From Sabellastarte sp. h YS-2021 (lineage: Eukaryota; Annelida; Polychaeta; Sabellida; Sabellidae): a stretch of 64,000 bases of DNA. Both the position numbers and the translations under genes were made by a program. The notes below the pieces were generated by a model. It made no database searches. It had not been told where the DNA came from and saw only the letters and a list, made by a program, of their open reading frames with translations. Location: positions 80,665,451 through 80,729,450 of the forward strand of contig OZ024932.1 of assembly GCA_964017235.1 (NCBI GenBank), written 5' to 3'. Shown piece after piece: positions 12,113 to 23,311 of the stretch; position 1 is the first letter of the stretch, and each line of letters begins with the position of its first letter.

Positions 12113-14296
12113 ATGGATTCACCAGGACAAAGGCGGGGATCGTGCGGCCATAAGATGGCTGGATTTGATATGCATGAGAAGTGTGCTCGTTGTCGAGACA
12201 AAGGTCTGGGTAAAGATCCCTGCATTGTGGGAGGTGCGATATGCAAGATTTGTGACAATTTTACAGCAATTCAACGTGATATGCTGGCCACTCCACAGTA
12301 TCAAATTCGCAAGGACAAGAAAGCGGGTTTGCTAGTGTCACCACGAGATGTAACTGTGCTGTCTCCAGTTAATTCTTCTCAACAGCCAGCTAGTACTGCG
12401 CATGCTCAGCAGACGATTTCTGAAGATGACAGTGCGCATGCGCAGGACCTCCCTGGGGGTAGCGATAATGTGAGTTCTTCAGATTTTGTTTCCAAAAAAG
12501 ATTTTGACAAATTAAGTGACCAGCTAGATGAGAAATTCTCTCGTTTTGAAGCACTCTTATCAAGAGGCAATATATTTGCTACCCCCAAAGTACCGGTTCA
12601 GGTTTCAAACCCACCGGTTTCTGATCAGCCATTCATAGATCCTGCCTCTGCCCGAACCACCGGTCCGGTGCGGTTTCCGGCAGTACAGGCTAGTACAGGA
12701 TCAGATGGCAAGAAAGATTCAAAGAAGAAGCACAAGTCTTCTCATCATAAATCTTCCAAAGCAAAACCGGTTCCGGTTGAGGAAAATACCGGTCCGGTAC
12801 AGAAAAAGCCCTCTGACACTGCACTTCAACAATCTAAACCGGTACCGGTCGGGGAGATGACCGGTCCGGTCAGGGCATACCAAACTGACACCTTTGTACC
12901 CAAGGAACCGGTTCCGGTTGTGGATGGATCTTTTACCGGTCCGGAACCGGCTGCACCGGCTGGGGAGCCGTTTATTAGAAACCTTGCTTCTGCTGGTGGC
13001 TCAGATGATATGTCCAATGTTGAACACCCCTTAACAGATGTCTTGCCTGTGGCTTCAGACGAACCACTCTTTGGGGATCATACATCAACAGATGTTGTGG
13101 ATAGGGATCATACATCACCAGATGTTTTGGATAGCGAGGATGGTGAACTTTCTGAATCAGACACTGATAAACCAGAAAAGAATGAAGAAATGAGTTACAG
13201 GGAAACAGTTCGTTCCATCAGGGCCTTTATGGGCTGGAACTTTATCCCAGACTTTGAGTTTGAGTACAGTGACCCGGATAAGTCCAACAATCCGTGGCGT
13301 GGAAAAAATCCGAAGACAAGTTCAAAGGTGTCAGTAGCCATGCCAGCAGACGATTGGCTCTGTCAGAAGCTGGAGAGGATTAATCTGACTGTAGCTGAGG
13401 GTTACCCTTCCCGAAGTCAAGAAGCTGGTGGTTTGCGTACTGACCAATTCATACGCACCCCTAAACCACAGGATAAATGGTATCCCATGCATAAGTTAAA
13501 GACAGATGGTCCCCAGCGACCAGGTAGAAAGCTGTTCAACTGGCATGGTTCTGAGGCGAAACTAAATGCTCAATTCTCAAGAATTGTCAAACCAGCTGCA
13601 TATCTCGCAACAGGTCCCGTGTCTCGTCCCATATCGCAAGAAGTACTACGCAGATGGGAAAGGTGCGCCCGAGAGGGTACTTACACAGTGAACCATGCAG
13701 CTGGTTTCAGCAGATGCACTAGCGAGATTCAAGATCAGATGGCACATCACATAACTTTCCTACAGACTCATCTCAGTAAGGGCAAGTCAGCCAAGGAGGT
13801 GTCTGAAGCACTTAAGGAGTTAAGGGATTTATGTGCTTTCCACCAGAATGTATCTGTCTCTCTTGGGACAGCTCTACAGCACCTGGCTGATAGCCTTTTT
13901 GTGCAGCTGGGGAACTTCATTCTGATGCGTCGGGACTCTTATTTAGATCATGTTCGTCCCGGTATGAAGATGGACACTTGGAATGAACTGAGGAATGCTG
14001 CTCTTTTTGGATATGGGTTATTTCCCGACGCGGCCTTGAATGTCGCGGAACAAGATATCAACAAGTTTGAGACACAACATGTGTCGGTCCAGTCTCGAGT
14101 TGGTCCCCAGCACCAACAGAAGACCAAGTATCGCTATAAACCGTATGAGAAGAAGGAGGCTAAGACCATGGTTCAGCCGTCATCTGCTCCTCAACAACCT
14201 TGGCGACAGTTTGGGTCACGAGGTCGTGGCCGTGGGCGTGGTTCTACTAACCACCGTTTTTCCAAGTATGCCCGGGGTGGCAAAAATTATAAATGA
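12113..14296 (+). CDS. DIRS-type gag-like ORF (fossil element)
   Basis: 727 codons. The N-terminus has a cluster of Cys/His residues (C-x-H, then H-x2-C-x2-C, then two further cysteines in C-x2-C) that looks like a zinc-binding fold and is common in DIRS first ORFs. The middle is low-complexity, with repeated KPVPV and TGPV words, a lysine/serine patch around residues 195-215 and a long acidic stretch. The C-terminus is a glycine-arginine tract (GSRGRGRGRGS), suited to nucleic-acid binding. Family knowledge suggests a structural nucleoprotein; the exact role is inference. Confidence 0.85.
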   Translation: MDSPGQRRGSCGHKMAGFDMHEKCARCRDKGLGKDPCIVGGAICKICDNFTAIQRDMLATPQYQIRKDKKAGLLVSPRDVTVLSPVNSSQQPASTAHAQQTISEDDSAHAQDLPGGSDNVSSSDFVSKKDFDKLSDQLDEKFSRFEALLSRGNIFATPKVPVQVSNPPVSDQPFIDPASARTTGPVRFPAVQASTGSDGKKDSKKKHKSSHHKSSKAKPVPVEENTGPVQKKPSDTALQQSKPVPVGEMTGPVRAYQTDTFVPKEPVPVVDGSFTGPEPAAPAGEPFIRNLASAGGSDDMSNVEHPLTDVLPVASDEPLFGDHTSTDVVDRDHTSPDVLDSEDGELSESDTDKPEKNEEMSYRETVRSIRAFMGWNFIPDFEFEYSDPDKSNNPWRGKNPKTSSKVSVAMPADDWLCQKLERINLTVAEGYPSRSQEAGGLRTDQFIRTPKPQDKWYPMHKLKTDGPQRPGRKLFNWHGSEAKLNAQFSRIVKPAAYLATGPVSRPISQEVLRRWERCAREGTYTVNHAAGFSRCTSEIQDQMAHHITFLQTHLSKGKSAKEVSEALKELRDLCAFHQNVSVSLGTALQHLADSLFVQLGNFILMRRDSYLDHVRPGMKMDTWNELRNAALFGYGLFPDAALNVAEQDINKFETQHVSVQSRVGPQHQQKTKYRYKPYEKKEAKTMVQPSSAPQQPWRQFGSRGRGRGRGSTNHRFSKYARGGKNYK

Positions 14297-14599
14297 CAAT
14301 CATTGTACAAACCCACACAACCAAATAATTCCAAAGATAGTGGGTCAAAACATCAGCCCTCAAAACTTTTCAAAGACTGTATACTCAAGAACTGCTGTAA
14401 TTCCTGTTCCTATTGTTGTCGGTCCCGGGCAGCCGCAAAAGAAAGGCCTAAGTCCCGATCTTTGTCAGACAGAAATAAAACATGTCAAAAGTGCTTCTTT
14501 TGTCTCTCCTTGTCGTTCTGTCCCTCATGTACCAAATGTCCACAGTGTTGCAGAAAATCCTCCTGTAGGATGCAGGTTGCACAGGTTCTGGGAAACGTG

Positions 14600-16350
14600 G
14601 CTCAGCCTGGGTTCAAATCCTCGGGTAGTCTCCATCTTGAAGGACGGTTACAACCTCCCTTTCAAGATGAGGCCCCCATTGACCAGGTGTCCTCTGATAA
14701 TCAGCGGATACGCCAACCCTCGCAGAAACAATTTTTTGAAGGAGGCGTTGCAGTCCCTGATTACAAAACAGGCCGTAGAAAAAGTAGTGGTTCGGGCTTC
14801 TCTGGCCTTTTACAACCGGCTGTTCATAGTTCCCAAACCAAACAACAAATGGCGTCCAATCTTGGATTTGAGCAAACTCAATCTTTTCCTCCACTCGGAA
14901 ACCTTCAAAATGGAAACTCCGGAGACCATCCGGCTATCCCTTCAAAAAGGCGAATGGGTCACATCGCTGGATTTCAGCGATGCCTATTTCCACATTCCCA
15001 TCAACCCAAGGTCGAGAAAGTATCTCCGGTTTCACCTGCACGGTCAAACCTTCCAGTTCAGGGCTCTGCCGTTCGGCCTAGCGACGGCTCCTTTGGAATT
15101 CACAAAGGTGGTGAAGGAGGTGAAATTGATGGCCCAGTCCAGGGGTATAAGGATCCACCAGTACCTAGACGACTGGTTGCTTCGAGCGCCCTTTCGGGAG
15201 GCTTGTGTGAACCAAACGCGGACCCTGATGGCTCTGTGTCAGCAGTTGGGATGGTTAGTCAATTTGCAAAAGTCGGAACTTGTTCCCCAACAGGAGTTCA
15301 ACTTTGTCGGTTATCATTTCGACCTCTCCAAGGGTCTAGTGAAGCCGACTCAGGAGAGGTGGCAAACCCTAACTCAAAAAATAAAGATGCTAATGAACAG
15401 AGACCATTGTTCGGTCCGAGAGTTCATGTCTCTCATGTCTCTCAGGTTTGTTGACAGCCACAGAGAAACAGGTGGTTTCGGGGCGCCTTCACATGAGACC
15501 GATTCAGTGGCACTTGAAGAATCACTGGCACGTGCCAGAGGTACTAGAGAAGGAGATTCCTCTTCCCAGATCTCTGTACCCTCATCTGCAGTGGTGGCTG
15601 GACGAAAACAATGTACTCAGCGGCCAACCTCTTCATCCTCTACAACATGCTCTGCAGTTGTTTACCGACGCCTCAAACGAAGGTTGGGGCGCGCACTTAG
15701 GAGACCACACGGCAAAAGGAGTTTGGTCGGACTCAGAAAGCCAGTTGCACATAAACTTTCTCGAGCTAAAGGCGGTCCTTCTGGCCCTCAAGAAGTTCGA
15801 GCAACAGTGTTGGGGCCAGATCATTTTGATAGCCACGGACAACACAACGGTTGTCTCATACATCAACAAGGAGGGGGGTATGAGATCAGGCTCACTTTGT
15901 GCCCTCCTCTGGAGACTGCTTTCCTGGTGCAATCGCAGACAGATAGTTCTAAGGGCCAGGCACATTCCGGGAAGGCTGAATGTGATAGCAGACAAATTGT
16001 CCAGGAGCACTCAGGTTATTCAGACAGAATGGTCCCTCCTGCAGGAAGTCTTCGACCACTTATGTGCCAGGTGGCACACTCCCCGAGTGGATCTCTTTGC
16101 AACAAGGTACAATCACAAACTACCCAAGTTTGTGTCCCCAGTACCAGATCCACAGGCATGGAGAGTAGATGCTCTCAGCCTGAATTGGGAGAATATGGAT
16201 GCCTACGCATTCCCTCCTGTGTCTCTTTTGGGCAAGGTGGTGTCCAAGATCCTAGATCAGGGAGTTCACAGGTTGGTTCTGATTGCTCCAGGGTGGCCCA
16301 ACATGCCTTGGTTCTGGGATCTAGTCAGCATGTCTGTTCAGATTCCTCTC
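14600..16350 (+). CDS. DIRS reverse transcriptase, RNase H and methyltransferase-like region (fossil element)
   Basis: Positions are rounded. The reverse transcriptase shows KPNNKWRPILDLSKLN, LDFSDAYFHIPI, ALPFGLATAP and the catalytic YLDDWL box. RNase H follows, with FTDASNEGWGAHL, LELKAVLLAL, ATDNTTVVSYINK and NVIADKLSR carrying the expected acidic residues. After that comes the segment DLFATRYNHKLPKFVSPVPD, which in DIRS elements is assigned to a Dam-like methyltransferase module. Together they copy element RNA to DNA in the host cell. Confidence 0.88.
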
Positions 16351-16499
16351 TCCCTTCCAAACGTGGAGAACCTGCTGACCCAACCGTTCAATCAGTGTCC
16401 CCACAGAGATCTCCTAGGGCTCAACCTCCACGCCTGGCTCCTAGAGCCTCTAGCATACAGGCACAAGGATTCTCTAATGAAGTGGCAACGCGAATTGAG

Positions 16500-17504
16500 G
16501 CTCCTCAAAGACAATCAACCAGAGCCATCTATGAATCGAAGTGGTCCATATTTGTCAAATGGTGCGAGTCACACAAGGTGGACTTCGGGTCACCTTCTTT
16601 AACTCAGGTAGCGGAATTTCTCCTATTCCTTTTCAAGGAGAAAAATCTTCAACCTAGCACCATAGATGGCTATAGAACTGCTATAGCCGACAAAATTGGT
16701 TGTGACAAGGTTAATTTTGGTAAAGACAAAAACCTTACCCGCTTGCTAGACAGTTTCCATAGAGATAAACCCAAGGGTCTTCGAGGAGTCCCTAGCTGGA
16801 ATCTGTCTCTGGTCTTGCATCAATTAACCCAGTTCCCCTTTGAACCCCTTCGAAAGGCGTCTCTGAAACATCTTACCTTCAAAACGGTGTTTCTCCTGGC
16901 TTTGGGCTCGGGCAAAAGAAGGAGTGAGATTCATGCCTGGGTACACAGGAACATTAGACATCAGGAAGATTGGGCTAATGTTTCTTTATTCCCTTCTCCT
17001 TGTTTCTTGTCCAAGAATCAGTTGGCTAAAGAAGGGCCTTCTTCAGTAGCTCCGGTAATTATTCCGGCCTTGGCCCCTACGTTGGATAAGTCTCTCAAGG
17101 AGGATAGAACCTTATGTCCAGTTCGGGCTTTGCGTTATTACCTGGACAAGACCAAAGACCTCCGTTCCGGCAAACAGTTGGTCTTTGTGTCTTTCAAGAA
17201 GAACTTCAATAAGGACATCGCTCCTGCTACGATTTCTTCTTGGATTAAACAAACCATCTTGTTGTGCTATCAATTGTCCAATGAGGATGCACAACAATTA
17301 CATCAGGTCAGAGCCCATGATGTGCGGGCCTTTGCAGCTTCTAAGGCTTTTCAAGGAGGTGTGTCCTTGGACCAGATCCTCTCAGCCTGCCACTGGAAGT
17401 CGCACAATACCTTCACCCAATTTTATTTGAAGGATGTAGCATGGGCTGATACTGACCTGTACCATTTAGGACCAGTGGTCGCAGCCCAGCACATACGCGA
17501 GTAA
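16500..17504 (+). CDS. DIRS tyrosine recombinase region (fossil element)
   Basis: A tyrosine recombinase with an N-terminal SAM-like core-binding part (KWSIFVKWCESH) and a catalytic part showing the family signature: Arg in SGKRRSEIHAW, His-x-x-Arg in AHDVRAFAASKAF, His/Trp in SACHWKSHNTF and a candidate nucleophile Tyr in FTQFYLKDV. DIRS elements integrate circular DNA with this enzyme instead of a DDE integrase, which fits the absence of a target-site duplication. Confidence 0.88.
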   Translation, partial: APQRQSTRAIYESKWSIFVKWCESHKVDFGSPSLTQVAEFLLFLFKEKNLQPSTIDGYRTAIADKIGCDKVNFGKDKNLTRLLDSFHRDKPKGLRGVPSWNLSLVLHQLTQFPFEPLRKASLKHLTFKTVFLLALGSGKRRSEIHAWVHRNIRHQEDWANVSLFPSPCFLSKNQLAKEGPSSVAPVIIPALAPTLDKSLKEDRTLCPVRALRYYLDKTKDLRSGKQLVFVSFKKNFNKDIAPATISSWIKQTILLCYQLSNEDAQQLHQVRAHDVRAFAASKAFQGGVSLDQILSACHWKSHNTFTQFYLKDVAWADTDLYHLGPVVAAQHIRE

Positions 17505-18272
17505 CTGGTATCCTTGAAAGGATAACTTGTATATAGTGTAAAGCGTTTAGAAGGAGTAGTGGGTTGTTTTAGTTGGCTCCTTCTTTTTTAGTTATCTTGT
17601 TTTGTAACCCCAGCGCGCAGTTCTCAACCGGAAGGGCTGGTGTGGGGTATGAGTTATTTCTAGTTTATCCTGTTCTGCTTCCTTCGGAATCCTTGGGACT
17701 GAACTCTTACCTCCTCTCTCCTATAGTCCTAGCCCAGGTGGCTCGGTAGACGGCAAAAAAAGAGGGGGGGGAACCAACTATGGTGTAGGGTATGGGAAGG
17801 ATCCCTAACCCTTGGGCCGGAGGCCCAGAGTTCTGACAAGAGTCCCTGTTGAGTTTAGCTGCCCTCCATCCAATGGGTAGTTATTCTGCATCTGTCCACT
17901 AGGTAAGATATATTAACGCAATAAAATGGAAAATTTAATAAGTAAATTAAATTTTTATAAGTTAATATCTTACCTAGTGGACAGAGGGATTCCCACCCTG
18001 CCTTCCCCGCAACAAACATTCCCAGGGGACTCAAACAGGGTGCAAACAAAAGGAGGAAGTACGCATGCGCGCGCACGCGCAGTGCACCGGCAGGGAGGCT
18101 ATACAGCCACCTGGCGAGTAAACAGGACACTACCGGTCCGGGCCAGAGCCCAGCTCGAGGCGTTTTTCTCTAACGTTTGGCGGGACCGGCTGTGCGCCGG
18201 ACAAATGCATCTGTCCACTAGGTAAGATATTAACTTATAAAAATTTAATTTACTTATTAAATTTTCCATTTT

Positions 18273-18960
18273 CACCAGCAACTTCATTCAGCAACTTTCG
18301 TCCAAACTATTGATGTTAAAAAAGTAATTATATTAATAATAATAACAATGCATAGACAATAAGGCAATACCTTTACTTTATCATAAAACAAGAAATCACA
18401 TAAAAATTTTTGATGATGGGGGTTGCCCTTTGGCTTATTTATTTATATATATATAAGTTTGTAACAGGTAAAGTCAAGCAATATAATTTGGATGCAGACA
18501 CATCTTGCATGCCCCTTCAATATAAACAGAAAATGTCACTTTAATGTTACTTGCACATGGTCTGGTCAATTAGCATAATTTGTCCCTGGGGTTTCACAAA
18601 AGTGACCAGGAGAATCTCTACTTTATATCATAAACAGTGTATGCAAATGAGGCGAAACTAACTACCACGGTGGGGGAAACTTCCAAAGCTGAGAAATGTC
18701 TAGTGGGAGGTTTTTTTCATGTCAAAGATGTATCAAAACACAAACTGACTGCGTGTAACATGTGGTAAAAGAATCAGGGTTAGTCTTCTGTGTACAGGAA
18801 GTCCCCTTCATTGACAAGTACTGGATTATTCAACTTCTGCCGCCTCCCTCTAACCACTTGATGGTCATGTTTAAAAAGGTCATTCCACGACCAGGCCTCT
18901 CTGAATCCCAGTTGTTGCAATAAGCTAGATTTGCTCCTACGACCACAATGGTGGTAACCA
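18273..18960. other. Spacer holding the inverted copy of the 10,257 repeat
   Basis: At about 18,560-18,715 the minus strand repeats the element seen at 10,257-10,420. The rest is AT-rich and holds a short TA run near 18,446. No gene is seen. Confidence 0.6.
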
Positions 18961-19679
18961 GGGGCCGGTCTCATGAACAGACTTAAGCCTTGAGTCAGAC
19001 TCAAAAGTTGAGACTTTGTCTCAAATTTTGGAAATATTTTGCGGAGTCTGTGAACTCAGACTCAATGCATTTCACAAACAAGCTCAACTTGAGACCTGGC
19101 TCAGTCACAGGCTCAAATTTAAGCCCATGAAGGAGGTGTCTCAAATTTGAGTCCAAGCTTTGATGGTAAAAAACACATACATAAAGCGATACAATTTGTT
19201 CCAAAATGAAATTGATAAATCTTGAAATCTTCTATTTTCATTTTATTTTGTAATTACAGCCACATATTCAATATTTACTAATAACAAAAGTCAATAGAAT
19301 TGACATGCTTTATAGGCTATTATCAAGTGACAGGCCTCAAGGGTGGACTCAAAGCCAGACTCAACCTCAGTTGAGTCTCAATCTTATGGATCACTTAGAA
19401 TAATATATTATCATATAATTTCTTTGTATTATGAGTATTAAAGATTTTAAAATGATAATAATCATATGAAATATAACTTTTTAAACTAAAAATAAGCCCA
19501 CTAAATATATGAAATGAGATTAAAAAGTTGAGACCATAACTTGAGACTGGTCTCAGCTGATCCACCCTTTGTGAAATCCATTTGAGCCAAAAACTCAGCC
19601 GAGACAAAAATTTCAGATTTGAGACCCTGACTCAGCCTTGAGTCTGGTTCAGTTTGAGACTTTTCATGAAACCGGCCCC
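18961..19679. mobile_element. Non-autonomous TIR element, 719 bp
   Basis: Ends are GGGGCCGGTCTCATGAA (18,961) and its inverted partner TTCATGAAACCGGCCCC (ending 19,679), matching at 16 of 17 positions. Inside, the words GAGTCTGA, TTGAGACT, CTCAAATTTGAG and GACTCA recur in both orientations near both ends, so most of the sequence is inverted-repeat-like. No protein is encoded. Target duplication is not clear, so no superfamily is assigned. Confidence 0.8.
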
Positions 19680-20679
19680 AGGTCACTAAGTTACTATACT
19701 TTTAACCATCTGTGCCACCAAAATTAGCATTACGTAAAATAAACAACTGATCCCAATTTACGTAACTTGTGATCTCCATACGTGGGTAAATATTTGGTTT
19801 AATAATAATGATTAATACGACAGAAATGGTAAGAAATCTTTACAACAAGAAAAACATTGAAGATCGCCTCCTTAGCATAATCAAGAAACGGAAGGTCATG
19901 TTTGCATATGACCGATAGTAAGTCGTCCGCCTTTTGAACTGCGGGAAAGGGAAACAGAAAACTAAATCACCTTTGATCCGCTACATTTATTGGTATGAAC
20001 AAGTTCCTCCCACTGATCAAATGTACCCCATTTCGGTGACTTCCTTGATCCATTTTCTACACCAATAAATCTGATGAAAGCTGACTGAGGATGTTACAAA
20101 GCTCTTCGTACGACATGGTTACAAACACCTCTCCACAAACATACGTCAGCCATTCACCTGACTGGATTACACTGGCTTCCTGTCCAAGATCCTGTTAAAT
20201 CCACCATCCAAACCTTCAAAACTATCAGAACCGGGAAAATCCCCACATCACAAGGAAATCATATGTCTTGATTTACGCACTCGAGGTGCCAAAACAGGTT
20301 CCGAGTCTAAGTCGGAGTTTTACGTCCCCGTTGACAGTTCACGTCATATGTTCTGTTTATGCTGCACGTTTCATGAGCTAGATTTGGGCCCAAAATCACA
20401 GATCTGAGAACCAAGTGATTAAATGCCTACTTTGTTCACTATTAGGGCGTCCCTAATATATGTCCAGCCACACTGCACTTCCATTTCTGTTAATCATTCT
20501 TCCATGTTTTAGAATATGCTCCACAATATGCTCGATAAAAAATAATAAATATAATATTACAATAATATCATCCGTTTAATGAAAACAATACAAACATGGA
20601 TTGGTCGGATCGCAAACTGGAGAGAAATATGCTATGTGTGTTCTAGCTTTAGCCCCTAGAATTTCAACTCTATAGTTGA
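19680..20679. other. Non-coding with LINE and SINE scraps
   Basis: Besides the LINE scrap listed separately, a short block near 20,311-20,335 (GGAGTTTTACGTCCCCGTT) matches the 3' body of the SINE at 49,206-49,359. No host exon is recognised. Confidence 0.5.
20105..20240 (+). mobile_element. LINE fragment, reverse-transcriptase C-terminal part (CR1/L2 type)
   Basis: One frame reads HLTGLHWLPVQDPVKSTIQ, matching the conserved LHWLPV-x(5)-F/K block that follows the RT domain in CR1/L2-type LINEs; the L2 copy at 35.5-40.5 kb carries KQLHWLPVKYR at the same point. Only about 130 bp remains. Confidence 0.6.
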
Positions 20680-21329
20680 TGCAGTGTTTCCACTGGAATC
20701 GACCCTGTAACCGACCCTACGACCCTAGGGTCGGTTGCAAAAGTCGTAGAGTCGGGAGAAAAAGCGCGGGAAAATGGTGGGTCGGTTATGAAATCCCCGA
20801 CAGGACGGTAAAGTTACAGACAGGTTGTAATGGCCATCCCGACAAGCCGTAGGGTCGGGAACCTTTTTTGCACGGCCAGTCATAGAACTTCTACGACAAG
20901 CCCTAAACCCCTAACAGACAAGCCGGATCGCAAACAGACAAGCTGTAAAGACAAACAGACAGGCCTGGAGCATGTTCCCGACCCTTCCCAACAGGACTGA
21001 TTGTTTTGTGGGTCGGGATCCAGAATCAGGATCCATATCACACTATATAAACCCCCTCTCCTGTGATATGCCATTCATTTCACACTTCAAAGATGACAGG
21101 AACATATCAAGAGCCACTGATAGATCATTTGAGGGGTTTTTGGTTTTTATTGAGTTAAATTTTTTATTGTACTTGATATTTTCAAGACACAGAAGACAGC
21201 AGAACCCAGCACCTGCCCAGCCCGGCATCACCCCCAAGCCCACCACCCAGAAGGAGAAGGAAGCCACAGAATCCATGGGTCCTGCACTGGATACTGCAGA
21301 GAGAGGAGAGAGGTTGCTACAGAACACTC

Positions 21330-22230
21330 TTGGACGAACTGATCACTACTGACATACCAGGCTACAGAAATTTCACCAGGATGGAGCCAGCATTTTTTTC
21401 TTTGATTGAAGAAAGAATCACCCCCCCCCCCCCCCCCCCCCCCCCACCACCACCACCACCTCAGGAAGTCATTCACCAACTTCAGGAAGCCACTGGAAGT
21501 CAGCTTGAAACTGGCAGTTACTTTGAGACACTTATCCACAGGGGAAAGCTACACTTCACTGCAATACCACTGGAGGGTTGGAAGATCGACCATCTGCAAG
21601 TTTATCCCCCAGGTCTGCAAAGCCATTTTGAAGGAATTTCAACAAGAATATCTGGTGTGCCCCACTGATCCTGAAGACTGAAAGAAAATTGAACAAAGAT
21701 TTAGAAACAGATGGAATGTCCCCCATGTAGTCGGTGCATTAGATGGAAAACACATTGCTATCAAGAAACCCAAGAAGTCGGGCAGTGAATATTTCAACTA
21801 CAAGGGCTACTTCTCCCTGGTACTTTTGGCTTTAGTCGATGCAGATTACAAGTTCCTGTGGGTCAATGTGGGGGCCAGTGAGTCATCATCTGATGCACAG
21901 ATTTTCAACCGCTGCAAACTGAAAAGAAAAATTGAAAACTTAACCTTGGGACTACCACCACCTGAACCACTTGGACCTGGTGGGCCAGATCTACACTACT
22001 TCCTGCTGGGGGACGATGCCTTTGTCCTGATGCCTTGGCTGGTCAAGCCTTACAGCAGATGCCAACTGACCAGAGAAGAGAGAATAGCCAACTACAGGAT
22101 ATCCAGGGGGAGAAGGGTGGTCGAGAACTCATTTGGTATCCTTGTCAAGAAATTCAGGGTGCTGTTGACCACCATGGAGCAGAGGCCAAAAGTTGTGAGA
22201 CATTGTGTTAACATGTGTGGTACTACATAA
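21330..22230 (+). pseudogene. PIF/Harbinger transposase (DDE_Tnp_4 type), broken
   Basis: The N-terminal part has the family block RGERLLQNTLGRTD / YRNFTRMEPAFFSLIEERI, followed by LRHLSTGESYTSLQYHWRVG and ICKFIPQVCKAIL. The catalytic region reads [12 protein letters not shown] (first Asp), then [13 protein letters not shown] (second Asp), [15 protein letters not shown] and [11 protein letters not shown] (Glu). So all three acidic residues are visible. Reading changes frame across a C run plus CCA repeat at about 21,420-21,460, and a TGA at about 21,679-21,681 replaces the usual Trp after the PEDW-type motif. The open reading frame resumes to 22,230. The enzyme would cut and paste the element together with the MADF partner. 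Confidence 0.85.
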
Positions 22231-22764
22231 CATGTTGAGAAGCCATCAGGGGGAGCAGACAGACCACCCACTCCAGCTGACGACATACAACCACCACAGG
22301 GGGACCAGGCGGAACAGGGACAGAATCGTAACTTTTATTAACAAAGTGTTGCCTCCCCAAAAATGACCCCAACTTTCCAACTATTTAATTCAAATTCAAT
22401 TTCACTAAAAATATTCCCCATCACAAATACCAATCCATCCCACACTCACTTGAAAAATGTAAATTATATCACTTACAGTTTCAAACCCAGGTCCTCACAC
22501 TCAACAAAGTTGCAATCCCACCCCAACAAGACCTGGCTTTATTCTCTGAAAAAATTATTTACAAAGCGGTATTAAAAAAAAGTTTCCAAAAAAATAACTG
22601 GAAATATTTCCAGCAGAGAATTCACAAGAATTTTTAAAAAATGCTAGGAAATGTGCAAAACAAAATTATACAAGCTTTTCAGTCTCGCTAAAATAATTTT
22701 TTTTTTTCAGTTTATCAATCCATTGCCACTCACATCTTTGTAAATTTTGTTAGGCCTCACGTTT

Positions 22765-22990
22765 TTGAGGGACATGGGTTTGAGTCCACATCTTGGTTTA
22801 TGAGGGACGTGAGTTTGAGTCCACATCTTCGCTTAGGAGGGACATATGTTTGAGTCCACGTCCTGGTTTTTTGTGGGACGTGGGTTTGAGTCTACAACTT
22901 TGTTTTTGGGGGGTTGTGGGTTTGAGTCCACATCTTTTTTGGGGTGGTTGTGGGTTTGAGTCCACATCTTTGTTTTTGGAGATAGGGGGA
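22765..22990. repeat. Minisatellite, about 38-bp unit, inside the Harbinger element
   Basis: Six copies of a unit like GGGACGTGGGTTTGAGTCCA followed by CATCTT and a T/G-rich spacer lie head to tail between the two transposon genes. The sequence on to 23,270 is T/G-rich with homopolymer runs. The repeated GTTTGAGTCC resembles a pol III B box, but no A box is present. Confidence 0.75.
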
Positions 22991-23311
22991 GTTTTTTAAA
23001 ATTTTGTTTTGTTTGGGTGGTGGTGGTGGTTTTACTTTGATTTCTTAGGGGATTATTTTTTAAGGGGATTTTTTTTTTTTTTTTTTTTGAGTGTTTTGTG
23101 TTGGAAGTTTATTTATTTTTGTGGGGGAAGTTTATTTATATCTGTTTAACATTCACACGTTCATTCACACAATTTTTTTTGGTACTGTGGGGAGGTGTAA
23201 GTGTTGGACGGTGTGTTTTTTTTTGTTTTTGGGCACAAACATGTAGCTTAATTGTTTTTGGACGATTCAGGTGGCCCTTAAAAGGGCCGGGTTTGGTGTG
23301 ACTTGTGCGGG

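Larger units (their letters stand above)
11800..18272 (+). mobile_element. DIRS-like tyrosine-recombinase retroelement, nearly whole fossil
   Basis: About 6.5 kb. The left terminus (11,800-12,003) is present inverted at about 18,043-18,235, and over roughly 170 bp I see no difference between the two, so the insertion looks recent. An internal complementary region at about 17,893-17,985 carries inverted copies of both termini. Parts in order: gag (12.1-14.3 kb), reverse transcriptase, RNase H, a methyltransferase-like segment, and tyrosine recombinase (ending 17,504). DIRS elements use overlapping frames, so frame changes between parts are partly normal. The copy looks nearly whole, perhaps with one or two breaks. 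Confidence 0.93.

Noticed and set aside
22765-22990. Cluster of pol III promoters suggested by repeated GTTTGAGTCC
   Set aside because: No A boxes at tRNA spacing; a simple minisatellite explains the recurrence.
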